This document shows, piece after piece, positions 10,596 to 19,202 of a stretch of 22,897 bases of DNA; position 1 is the first letter of the stretch, and each line of letters opens with the position of its first letter. The stretch comes from an uncultured bacterium (GTDB lineage: Bacteria; Patescibacteriota; Gracilibacteria; BD1-5; UBA6164): contig CAMZKR010000068.1 in assembly GCA_947311335.1 (NCBI GenBank), forward strand, positions 1 to 22,897, given 5' to 3'. The translations under genes and the position numbers were made by a program. The notes under the pieces are model-generated. The model was not told the origin of the DNA. It did no database searches and worked only from the letters and a program-made list of their open reading frames with translations.

Positions 10596-11780
10596 TTATA
10601 AAAAATAAATAGAAACTTTTGTTCATTGTTTTTTAATACTTTTAATTTCTATTTTCCAATTATTTATTTCACAAATTTTTTTTGATAATGAAAGGCCTAT
10701 TCATGCTCATTTATTGTTAGAATAATTTTCTCTAAAATATTTACTAAATATATTTTTAAGATTATTTTTACTTATTCAAATTCACAAATCTTCAATAAAA
10801 TATATTTTTCTAGATATATATATATTTATATTTCAATTTTTTTTAGAATATTTTATAGCATTTGATAGTAAATTTGAAAATACAATATAAAAGTGTTCTT
10901 TATTAATTTTTTTATATATAATTTTTTTTTCTGATTTTAAAATAATATTTATTTTTTTTGTTTTTATATTATTTTTATTTTCTTTTATTATTTGTTTGCA
11001 ATAATTTACTATTTCTATTATTTGTTTTTTATATGAAAAATCTGTAATAGATATAATTCAAAGTAGAGAATCAAGAATATTATTTAATCATTTAGCTGAT
11101 TTTATGCTTTGTTTTATTGGGTTTTTATATTCTCATGTTTTAAGTGATAACTCTAGGCTTGAAATTATTTCTGAAAGAGGTGTTTTAAATTCATGATTAA
11201 TATTTCATGTAAAATCTTCTAAATTAATAATAGTTTCTTTTATAGGATTTAAATTTTTTCATACAAAAAAATATCATATAAAGTAAAAAATTATTATAAA
11301 AGGAAGGGAAAAAAATAAAAAATATAAATAATCATTTAATAAACTTTCTATACTATAGCTTATTTTACTCCTTACAATTATTGTATAATTTATATTATTT
11401 ATTGTATAATTTGTTTGATAATAGATATAAGAATTAATTTTTTTATATTCATTAATATTTAAAACATTAATGTCAACATTATCACCTATCTCATTAATTA
11501 TAATTTTTCAATTAGTTATAATTAAAGTATTTTTTATTATTTTCTTTAATATTTTTTTAAAAGTAATTTCATTTAATTTAGAATATTCACTAGAATTTCT
11601 TAGAATATTTTTTAGTTGGCTAGTTTTAGTTATAAGTATATTTTTTTCTTTATTATTACTATTTATATATTTTGATATATTAAAAAATAATACTACCAAG
11701 AGTATAGAAAAAAGTACAAAAATAGAAAAATATATACTCAATTTTTTTCTATATTTTTTTAATAATTTATGGTTATCCAT
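10596..11780 (-). CDS. Membrane sensor histidine kinase
   Basis: A 394-aa frame with a short cytoplasmic start, a transmembrane helix at about 15-35, an extracytoplasmic loop of roughly 115 residues with no recognisable sensor fold, and a second membrane helix at about 152-175. The dimerisation box is EDFTGNINHEFKTPLSEI, with the phosphorylated His near residue 196. The ATP-binding domain follows: N box YIVFSNLLSNAIKYSKKN, a G1-like FIEDLGIGIS, and G2 NKGAGIGLSLSKKICEI, ending KQGTKVSIYFL. There is no obvious HAMP domain; the second helix runs nearly straight into the His box. The ATG lies 3 bases after the regulator's stop, so the pair is translated together. The ligand is unknown. Confidence 0.9.
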
Positions 11781-11783
11781 ATT

Positions 11784-12440
11784 TTATTTTATTATATATC
11801 AAATTCATCTCTCAGTTAGAATTAGGTTTTTTCATAATTTTTTTCTTAAATATCATATATAAACATCCACAGTTCTAGATAAAAAAAAGTTGTTGTATTC
11901 TCACCATACTTTTTCTAATAATTTTTCTTTTGAAATTATTCTTCATTTATTCTTTAATAAATAAAATAGTAAATTAAATTCTAATTTTGATAATTTTATT
12001 TTTACTCAATCTTTAATAACTTTATTAATATTGCTATCAATCTCTATATTTTCTATTTGTATTTTCTTAGTTTTTATAGAATCATTTCTTCTAATTAAGC
12101 TATTTAATCTAGCAAGTAATTCTTCATAATCAAATGGCTTTGTTAAATAATCATCTGCTCAAATATTTAATCCATCAATCTTATCTTTAATTGTATTTCT
12201 AGCTGTCAAAATAATTATGGGGATTGTATTTCAACTTTCTCTTATATCATTACAAATTTCGAATCAAGTTTTTTTAGGTAATCATAGATCTAAAATAATA
12301 GCATCAAAATTATTTAATGATAATTCATATAAAATATTATTTCAATCAAATAATTGTTTTGATTTTATATCATTTATTTCTAAATATTTACAAATGTTAT
12401 TATTTAATATTTTATTATCTTCAATTATTAATATATTCAT
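11784..12440 (-). CDS. OmpR/PhoB-family response regulator
   Basis: A 218-aa frame. The receiver domain opens MNILIIEDN (acidic pair at 7-8), has the phosphoacceptor Asp51 in DAIILDLGLPKKTGFE, and Lys101 in GADDYLTKPFDY. The winged-helix output domain carries RIISKEKLLEKVWGEY, then SRTVDVYIGYLRKKLGKN and ends ERGIGYIIK, the hallmark of the OmpR/PhoB class. It would be phosphorylated by the kinase encoded immediately downstream and bind direct repeats in DNA. A 17-bp hairpin stands 17 bases upstream of the ATG, so transcription from the region to the right should be blocked. The pair's own promoter must overlap this hairpin or lie very close to the start. Confidence 0.93.
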
Positions 12441-12457
12441 ATTGTATATTTTAAAAT

Positions 12458-12495
12458 AAAAACACTTGTAATTATATTTAATTACAAGTGTTTTT
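12458..12495. terminator. Perfect 17-bp hairpin upstream of the response regulator
   Basis: Arms 12458-12474 and 12479-12495 pair perfectly around the loop tatt, with core acacttgtaatta and A/T tracts on both sides. It would stop minus-strand transcripts coming from the nitrogenase-like operon and IS remnant before they enter the two-component genes. Its position ahead of a start codon, not between converging genes, also allows a leader-attenuator role. Confidence 0.75.
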
Positions 12496-12574
12496 CAATT
12501 ATTCTAAAAAACTAATCATTTTAGCTGTGGGAAAAGATCAATTTTCCAATATAAAAGATATGAAATTAGTTTAA

Positions 12575-13530
12575 TTTTTCTATGTTTCACTCTATTTATC
12601 ACTTGTTTTTTTTAGGCCTATATGAAGACTAATTTTAGGTTTAATATGTCAAAATAATCATTTCAGTCAATTAGTAGTGTTTGGTATATCTACTTTTTAC
12701 ATATAATCATACCAAGTAAATAAATATTTCAAATTATTTTTCAATGATTTATATGCTAATTTAGTTCTTTTATGAGTATATTCCTATTTTAAATTTTTTC
12801 ATAAAACCCTTTTATTAAGAAAATCTTTATATATTTCTCAATATAATTCAAGATAATATGAAAATGTTTCTTTATCAGTATTAACTAATAATTTAGATAT
12901 CCATTAAAGTGATTTATTTGCTTCTAAAATAGGTTTTTTAGTTATATATTTTCAGCAATAGCTACTTGGTGAAAATTAGACATCTGAGTTGATATATTAG
13001 AAAATTAAGTCAATAATCATTTTCTTCAGTCATAAACTATTCCTTTAATAATATATCATTGTTCTTTTAATTCATCAACTCATTTTTTATAATCATAATT
13101 ATTTTCATTACTAATTATCTTTATATTTATAGTTTTATTAGCATCTTTAAATATTATAATTGAAAAATCTCAAAAATAAGTAGTATCAACTAATAATGTT
13201 ACTTCTGTTAGTTTTATCTCAAGTATTTTAAAATCATATTTATCTAAATATTTTTGAATTATTTTTACTGTAACTCAGTAATCTTCTGATAATTCTGCAT
13301 ATGTTTGTTTTCTAAAACAATATTTATACCATAATTCATTTATATTTATTTTCTGTTTTTTAGTCTTATTTTGAAAAACATAACCACATAATTTACATTT
13401 ATACCTTTGTTTTCATCTTTTAAATCAGTCTTTTTTTATTTCATCTGATTTTTATACCCCAAAAATACTTCTTTTCTTTGTTTACAACATTTTTTTGCAC
13501 CTTTTTTGATAATTTCTATTTCTATTGCTG
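12575..13530 (-). pseudogene. Decayed IS256/IS1249-like transposase
   Basis: The longest intact piece is 13005-13451 (149 codons). It carries a zinc-ribbon half (KRGKQRYKCKLCGYVFQNKT), a helix-turn-helix (AELSEDYGVTVKIIQKYL), the first catalytic Asp region (TLLVDTTYFGDFSIIIFKDA) and KGIVYDGRKGLLT. A TAA stop and frame changes follow. Reading on in other frames gives STQMSNFHQVAIAEN, PILEANKSL, IPNTTNGLKGLFGHIKPK and LHIGL, which match the C-terminal part of IS1249-type transposases. The first zinc-ribbon cysteines (about 13495-13510) are in another frame. At least three stops or frameshifts rule out an active enzyme. Terminal inverted repeats could not be defined. The copy sits between the two-component genes and the nitrogenase-like operon. 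Confidence 0.8.
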
Positions 13531-13644
13531 AAAATTAAAAAATATTTGGATTTATACTATCAAATACTCTTTAACTATCTTTTTTTTACAAAAAGCCACA
13601 TTTTGTTTTAAATTAGCAAACTTATTTTAACTTTATTCCTAATT

Positions 13645-14892
13645 TTATAACTTAGATAAAGTATTATAAATTCTATTAATAAAATTAATATTTCATTTTA
13701 TTCAAAAATAAGGTTGTTTAGTAAAACAATGATAATAGTAACTTGGAAAACTAAACTCTAATATTTTATTTTCAGTAATTATTTTATCTATTCTTATAGA
13801 CCTATTTGTTATAAATAAATCTACATTCTTAATATCTTTTTTTATTCACTCATTTATTGTTCAAATTTCTTTATATGCTTTATTTTTATTATTTCCTAAA
13901 TGTTTTATATTTCAGTGAATAAAAACTTCTTCAATATTTAATCAAATATATTTTCAAATATCAATTATTCAATTTAATAAATATGGATCTACAAAAGTAG
14001 AAATATTTTTATTAAACAAAGTCCTATTTATTCCCCACTTAAAAACTCAAATATTATTATTTTTAAATTCTTCATATATAAAATTGTCTACTTTTATATC
14101 TTGAATATTAAATAAGTCTCATAATTTTTTTATAAAATTAATACTATTATCAAATCAAAATGGAATATCAAGTTCAAGTAAAGGTATATTCAGTCTTTGG
14201 GCTATTTTTTTTGCTGCTTTTCTAGAGTAAGGTAATGAAACTATGTTTCATGCATTTTTTACTTTCTCTAAATCAGAAATCTTTCATCAATCTAACCAAA
14301 TAGAAACAATCTTTATTCAAAGTCACTCAAATATATTTTTTAATTCTTCAATATTTCATATAGCATCTCACTCATTTCTATCAAATAAGTTTCATATAAT
14401 TGCAACTGACTTTTTTTCTTTTTTTCATCAAGTTATGTCTATATTTTTTGCAAGAGAAAACAATAAATCACTATATCCATCAAGCCAACAACCTGTCATA
14501 GATTTTGATGGGATATTAAAAATTGGTTTATTAACTTTATTTTTTACATTTTCAACCATTAAACTATAATCTATTCATATAAGTTGATTCATTGGCATAG
14601 ATGAAACAAAAATTATTTTTACAAAATCTTTTAAAGCCATTTTTTCTAAAGTTCTTTCTATCTCATAATTTCTATTTCATATGATACTATCAATATCTGC
14701 TATAGTAGTAAGTACTTTATGTCTACCATTTGCAAGCCTAAGATTTGAATTTAAATCATGATTTCACTGAATATGGTCTATTTTAAAAAAGAAACAATCA
14801 GGACTATCTACCCAAAGATAGGAATCTTTTATTGCGTTTATTCATAATAATACTCAATTTAAATATGTTATTGGTAAATCTTGATTACTCAT
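13645..14892 (-). CDS. Nitrogenase component 1-like protein (NifD/NifK fold), short subunit
   Basis: A 415-aa frame that is the last gene of a three-gene operon, beginning 3 bases after the DUF483-like stop. The pattern follows the nitrogenase component 1 family (PF00148). Residues 9-35 read TYLNGVLLGINAIKDSY and then DSPDCFFF, where the family has a cluster cysteine. Then come TTIADIDSIIGNRNYEIERT (family: a GGE..L motif), KIIFVSSMP, and SMTGCWLDGY. The second domain has SVAIIGNLFDRNEGD, EELKNIFEGLGIKIVSIWLDG, KNAGNIVSLPYSRKAAKKIA and LLELDIPFGFDNSINFIKKL. It has only a few cysteines (33, 135 and one near the C-terminus), so any metal site would be shared with a partner. It is shorter than true NifD or NifK. 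The substrate is unknown. Assignment is by motif order read by eye. Confidence 0.6.
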
Positions 14893-14895
14893 TTT

Positions 14896-15657
14896 CTATT
14901 TAATAAAATTAAAAACTATAAAATCATTTATTAATTGCTTTTCATATCAATTTTTGTATATTTCAATTTTTTCATTTCAAATAATACTTATTTTATATCA
15001 TTTTTTAACTTTTTTTATTATTTCATTGTTTCAAGAAGAAAAAATACTTCAATAACTATAATTATTGTTACTTATCTTTATCCATTCAAAATCATTAAAA
15101 AGTATATACTTTTTTTCTTTAAACAAATATTTCATATCTTTATTTTTATTTAACAATAAAAATAATTCTAAAACCTTTTTTCCTATAAAAATAGACTTTT
15201 CACACCCCATAGAACATGGTACATGGTAAATCAGCTTATCTTCAAAAATATTTAAATAACTACTACTTCTATCTTTTTTATCTACTTTTTTTAATAAAAA
15301 CTTAAAAAAATTAATATTATCAATTCATCAATTATCTACAAATTTCTTTATACAACATTTAGGATATCAAAGAAGTTTTCATAAATAATTTGCATTGTGA
15401 TTTTTTAAGTCATAATAAACTCCTATCTTTAATTCTTTTTTACTTTTTGAAACATAAAGTGTTTCACTATCAGATTTATATAATTCTAATCATAATTTTG
15501 ATAATTCTTTCCCTACCTTTCCTATTTGTTTTATATTTTCAAGTCTTGAAATTTGTTTTATATCAAAAAGTAATGATGCTATATTTAAAACACCATCAAA
15601 ATAGATCAAATCTTCTAAATATTTTAATTTATCAAGAATTTTTATATCATATTTCAT
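14896..15657 (-). CDS. DUF483-like cysteine protein
   Basis: A 253-aa frame. The middle shows LGKLLGYPKCCIKKFVDNGG (Cys101-Cys102) and then LIYHVPCSMGCEKSIFIGKK (His145, Cys148, Cys152), which is how I recall the DUF483 family: a GYP-CC motif, then PCS..C..S..(I)GKK. Four cysteines and a histidine at fixed spacing suggest a metal or Fe-S site; that is inference. The N-terminal 90 residues are helical and the C-terminal 80 are Lys/Ile/Asn-rich without recognised motifs. It starts one base after the upstream nitrogenase-like gene ends (TAATATG) and is followed 3 bases later by the second nitrogenase-like gene. The three products are therefore probably made in fixed ratio and work together. It stops at TAG. 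The function of the family is unknown. Confidence 0.6.
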
Positions 15658-15658
15658 A

Positions 15659-17554
15659 TTAAAAATATTTATATAACATTTTAAAGTATTTCATCTCTGA
15701 TAATTTTATCATCTTATTAATTGTTTCTAATGCTCAATTATATCAAAGATTAAATTGACTTAAATTAAACTGATTTTTTCAAAGTTTTGATAATCTATCA
15801 TCAAAATAAATATCTGAATACATAAGATCTATATTTGATTTTCATAATAAATTATACATTTTCTCTTCATCACTAAAATAGTTAATACTTATATTATTTT
15901 TATTAGTTACTTTTTTATTTATTGTATCTTTAATTAAGTCATGATTTCAATCAGACTCTTTATATCTAGGTTCATTATTAACAATTAAATAATCTTTAAA
16001 ATTATCATAAACAAAAAAATCTATTTTAAAAGCCATTTCCTCTAAAAATCAGATAACATCAATATTATTCATATAATCTGGATTAAAAAATTTATCAATT
16101 TCATATTTTCATATAAAAACAATTCATACCCTTAATCTACTTTTTTTAACATACTCTACTTTTTTTTGATATGAATTTATAAGTTTTTTATCTTCTTTTC
16201 TTAATTTTAGTTTTAATCACAATTGAATACATATCTTTTCTACCCAATTATTTGTATTTCTTATTCAATAAGGAAGTAATGGAAAAATATAATCAATATT
16301 CATAGCCTTAAATGGGTATTCATATATTTCTTCTACAAATTTATTTGGAGAAAAAATAAAAAGCTCGCTTTTATAAAGTAATGGCAATAATTTTACATCA
16401 ATTGTAGGTATAAATATTGTATTTATTTTTATTCATATACTTTTTAAAATATCACTTAATTTTTTTAAATTTTGATTTTCATTATATCAAAATAAAGAAA
16501 TAGAATTCTTTTTCTTTTTTATATCCTTTCTATCAATCTTTGATAAATATGATTCTAATAAAACTATTTTTTGTTCAAATGGAGTTCTTTCTAATTGTCA
16601 TTCTAAAATAAAAGGAACTTTTATTTTTTCTTTTGCTCTATGAAGAACTGAGTAAACATCATCTCAAACAACTCTAGGAACACAACAACAGTTAAAACTT
16701 AACATTTTTATATTATTCTTATCAATTTTACTAACAATTAAGTCAATTGATTTTTCTAGTTTTTTAGTTCATTTTCACATAATAATATCATCCTCATTTA
16801 AATCAGTAAATTCTCATATATCTATTATTTCTTTATCTCAAATATATTTATTTTTCTCTGATTTAGTTAAATAGAAATATTTATCAAATGTATGATTATA
16901 ATATTCTTTAGTAAAATTAAAAAACCTAAATTCTTTATAAAAAGGTAGATTAGGTCATATTCACAAGCACTCTCTCTCAGAGTGGTGAATATCAGCTTTT
17001 GATATATTAAATTCTAAACTTTGATCTAAATTCCTTAAAATACCTTCTTGAACTATAAATCTCATTTTATGAAGATCTTGTGACCAGTCTTGAATAATTG
17101 AAAAAGGTGGTCTTTCATTCTTCCAAAATATTTTATAATAATCTTTTTTTATCTTTGGATCACTTGCTAATATTTTAAGGAAATAGTCAACTTTTAGTGA
17201 GGTTCATTTTTTACTAAAACTTAAAAGAAATTTTAAAAAATCTTTATCATCAGGTTTATTATGAATTCATAAGCATATATAATCAGAACAAAAAAGACCA
17301 TTGCAATGTTTATTATTATCTCTTAAATAAAACTCATACTCATCTTTCTTATTCTTTTTTCAGACTAGAATTCTAAATCCATCAATCTCCCATTTTAAAA
17401 TCCTAAAATCAAAATCGCTTAAAAAATCACTATAAATACGAGTAAATAGTTTTCAAAAATACTTTCTAATTATTATTGATGGAGAGTATCTTTTCCCATA
17501 AAGATCTTTATAGTTTATTGATCTTTTTTTTATTATTTCTTCCTTATTATACAT
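15659..17554 (-). CDS. Nitrogenase component 1-like protein with N-terminal extension, long subunit
   Basis: A 631-aa frame, first in the operon. Residues from about 185 onward follow the nitrogenase component 1 pattern: ECLGIGPNLPFYKEF, DLNEDDIIMGKGTKKLEKSI, then KMLSFNCCCVPRVVGDDVYS (Cys289-291 and the GDD turn that the family uses at its cluster site), KVPFILEGQLERTPFEQ, SISLFGYNENQNLKKLSDIL, KSIGIKINTIFIPTI, and FPLLPYGIRNTNNWVEKI. Residues 1-180 are an added domain with Cys84, Cys89 and Cys94 (CX4CX4C in HCNGLFCSDYIC) and no fold I recognise. The C-terminal ~150 residues include SRLRVGIVFIGKYEIDKFF. It would pair with the 415-aa protein as a NifDK/BchNB-like heteromer. No NifH/BchL-like ATP-driven reductase is encoded in the window. 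Its start is 12 bases downstream of a TATAAT. Confidence 0.6.
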
Positions 17555-17565
17555 ATAATTTATAT

Positions 17566-17599
17566 ATTATACACTATATTTCAAGTTCTTTTTGAACTT
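17566..17599 (-). promoter_or_regulatory. Candidate promoter and inverted-repeat operator of the nitrogenase-like operon
   Basis: On the minus strand TATAAT lies at 17571-17566, ending 11 bases before the operon's ATG. Centred about 22 bp upstream of it is AAGTTC-ttttt-GAACTT (17583-17599), a perfect 6-bp inverted repeat occupying the place of a -35 box, where a dimeric regulator could block or activate. No good -35 hexamer is seen, which would fit an activator-dependent promoter. All of this is inference from layout. Confidence 0.35.
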
Positions 17600-17757
17600 T
17601 AGTTTAAATTGAAAAAACATGAAAAGTCAATTAAATAATTTAAATAATGTTAAAAAATAATACTATTAAATATGAAAAAATACTCATTTAATCTATGGAA
17701 GACCTAATAGTATACAAATTTAGTAAGTTATTGTAGAAAATTTTCATAAAATTTACT
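17600..17757. other. AT-rich spacer with no recognised gene
   Basis: Beyond the operon promoter I see stops in all frames, no RNA gene and no clear repeat. It belongs to the 660-bp non-coding stretch between the nitrogenase-like operon and the radical SAM gene. Confidence 0.4.
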
Positions 17758-17898
17758 GTGACTAAAAGAATTATAAACAAACTTTATTTTTCTCAAAAAG
17801 ATTTTCTAGTTTTTACATTGATATTAAATATTATATTCATTAATGTTTTATTTTTGTATTATAAAATACAATCCTATCTTTTAACTTGAGCTCAATAG
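17758..17898 (+). CDS. Possible 46-aa single-pass membrane protein (or remnant)
   Basis: A GTG-started frame gives a basic start (TKRIINKLYFSQKD), one strongly hydrophobic segment of about 20 residues (VFTLILNIIFINVLFLYY), then KIQSYLLTGAQ and TAG. In the next frame the sequence continues SSIEKWIAKIDSIL before a TAA, so this could be the start of a decayed larger membrane-anchored protein. There is no start signal beyond GTG and no homology is recognised. AT-rich non-coding DNA often encodes hydrophobic runs by chance, so confidence is low. Confidence 0.2.
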
Positions 17899-17944
17899 AA
17901 AAATGGATAGCTAAAATAGATAGTATTTTATAATATCTAAATAT

Positions 17945-18115
17945 TCTTAAACTTTTAATATTAAAGATAAAAGTAGCACTAAACAATTATCAGAAAAATA
18001 TAATATTTTCAATTAAAACAATTCAAAAACTGCTAGATGAATATGAATTACAAAAATTGAAAATAAATCCACAAAAATTAGTATTATTACTAATACTAAT
18101 TATTTTAAAAATATT
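17945..18115 (+). pseudogene. Plus-strand fragment of an IS1249-like transposase
   Basis: With one frameshift this reads STKQLSEKYNI, SIKTIQKLLDEYELQKL, then PQKLVLL and, in another frame, NTNYFKN. It lines up with the helix-turn-helix and first catalytic Asp region of the 13.0-13.45 kb transposase remnant (AELSEDYGVTVKIIQKYLDKYDF, then TLLVDTTYF). The Asp codon itself is altered. It is a dead fragment of about 55 codons, ending where a minus-strand fragment of the same family begins. Confidence 0.6.
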
Positions 18116-18117
18116 TA

Positions 18118-18242
18118 AATTATGTTTTTCAAAAACAATATTCATTCCACAGTTTAATTATTTCTACCTTTTTCTGTTTTTTTATTCTGAAAAATATGAT
18201 TACATAGTTTACTTTTATATCTTTGTTTTTATATTTAAACTA
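18118..18242 (-). pseudogene. Minus-strand fragment of the same transposase family
   Basis: On the minus strand this stretch is visibly similar base for base to 13293-13415 of the larger remnant. Shared strings include aaaacaaag, taaa.gtaaa.tatgt, atgtttttca-like and aatattgtttt.gaaaac. The translated zinc-ribbon half survives as YKSKLCNHIFQNKK across frames. It overlaps the final codons of the radical SAM gene at 18215, whose stop is provided by IS-derived sequence. It abuts the plus-strand fragment head-on near 18116. Confidence 0.6.
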
Positions 18243-19201
18243 ATAGGAATAAATTCTTTTAATCAGTAAAGTCTTTCATAATCTTTCCGTATTCATTCAC
18301 AACTATTATTATAATAGCAATGGTGACATTGTTTTCTTTTTGTTTTTAATTTATTTTTCTTTTTATCTTTCCATTTAAATGTTTCTTTTTCGTCTTTCAC
18401 ATTTACATGTTCTATTTGATCTATTTTATCAAATTGCTCTCATAAAAACTTTTTAACTAATTTTTCACCATTTTTTTTATCAATTATAAAAAAAATACAA
18501 GGGGGGATGGAATCAAATGTAATCCTTATATTATATTTTAATGAAAAATAAATTATTCTTTTAAAATATGGTAGAAAATCTGAATATTTAAGTGTGATTT
18601 TATCTTCATTTATTTTTATAGTATGATCTAGGCTAATGAAGTTTAATCTAATATCTTTTATATTTTTAACTTTAAAATAATAAACAACTGTTTTAACTAT
18701 TGTCTGAAAATTAATATTATTTATAACTATATTGATAGATAATGGTGATTGTAGAAATCATTTTTGATATAATTGATTTAAATTATCAATAGCTTTTAAT
18801 TTCTTTTTTAATCATCATTTTATAGAAGTAAGCTCATCTTCAATTTTATGAATATGTGAATGAATAGAAATATTTATTCTACTTGTTCCTGCTTCAACCA
18901 CTTTCTTTGCAAAATCATAATCAGAAAATCTTATTGAATTTGTGATTATATTTATCTTATCAAATCAGTTTTTTTTAGATGTCTTAATTATTTCAACTAT
19001 ATTAGGATGAATTGATATATCTCATCATAAAAATCATATAGAATTATATCATTTTTCAGCATAATATTTAATTCTTGTTTTAACATATCCTATTTCTGCA
19101 AGCTTTTTCATAATATTAGGAACATTCCTACTCATGCAAAATATACATTTACTATTACAAGCTTTTCATATATTTATTTCAATATGTTTTAATTTACTCA
19201 T
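18215..19201 (-). CDS. Radical SAM enzyme with C-terminal cysteine cluster
   Basis: A 328-aa frame. The N-terminus has EINIGKACNSKCIFCMSRNV, the CX3CX2C motif (Cys15, 19, 22) that binds the [4Fe-4S] cluster and S-adenosylmethionine. The usual GGEP strand appears as GFLGGDISIHPNIVEII, with Asp in place of Glu. INIITNSIRFSD and INISIHSHIHK follow. The C-terminus has KQCHHCYYNNSCEGI, a SPASM/twitch-like auxiliary cluster, then DYERLYGLKEFIPI. The last eight residues and stop come from the transposase remnant, so the native end has been replaced. One codon between EGI and KDYERLYG is the rare CGG. The gene starts 1 base after the epimerase frame ends. The substrate is unknown; the context suggests surface-sugar or peptide modification. 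Confidence 0.8.
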
Positions 19202-19202
19202 T

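Noticed and set aside
11470..11862. A 130-codon hydrophobic plus-strand frame.
   Set aside because: It is the complement of the histidine kinase N-terminus and the response regulator end, both of which carry recognised motifs.
12500..13640. Search for terminal inverted repeats and target duplication around the transposase remnant.
   Set aside because: Only weak partial matches (tgtgg and AAAAG-rich stretches) near 12525 and 13605 were seen; not enough to define element ends.
13645..17554. True nitrogenase or protochlorophyllide reductase function for the component 1-like pair.
   Set aside because: No NifH/BchL, NifE/N/B or pigment genes in view, few cysteines in the short subunit, and an unusual extension on the long one; only the fold is claimed.
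18057..18269. A 70-codon plus-strand frame starting MKINPQKLVLL.
   Set aside because: Its first part is the transposase fragment in its decayed frame and the rest is antisense to the minus-strand IS fragment and the end of the radical SAM gene.
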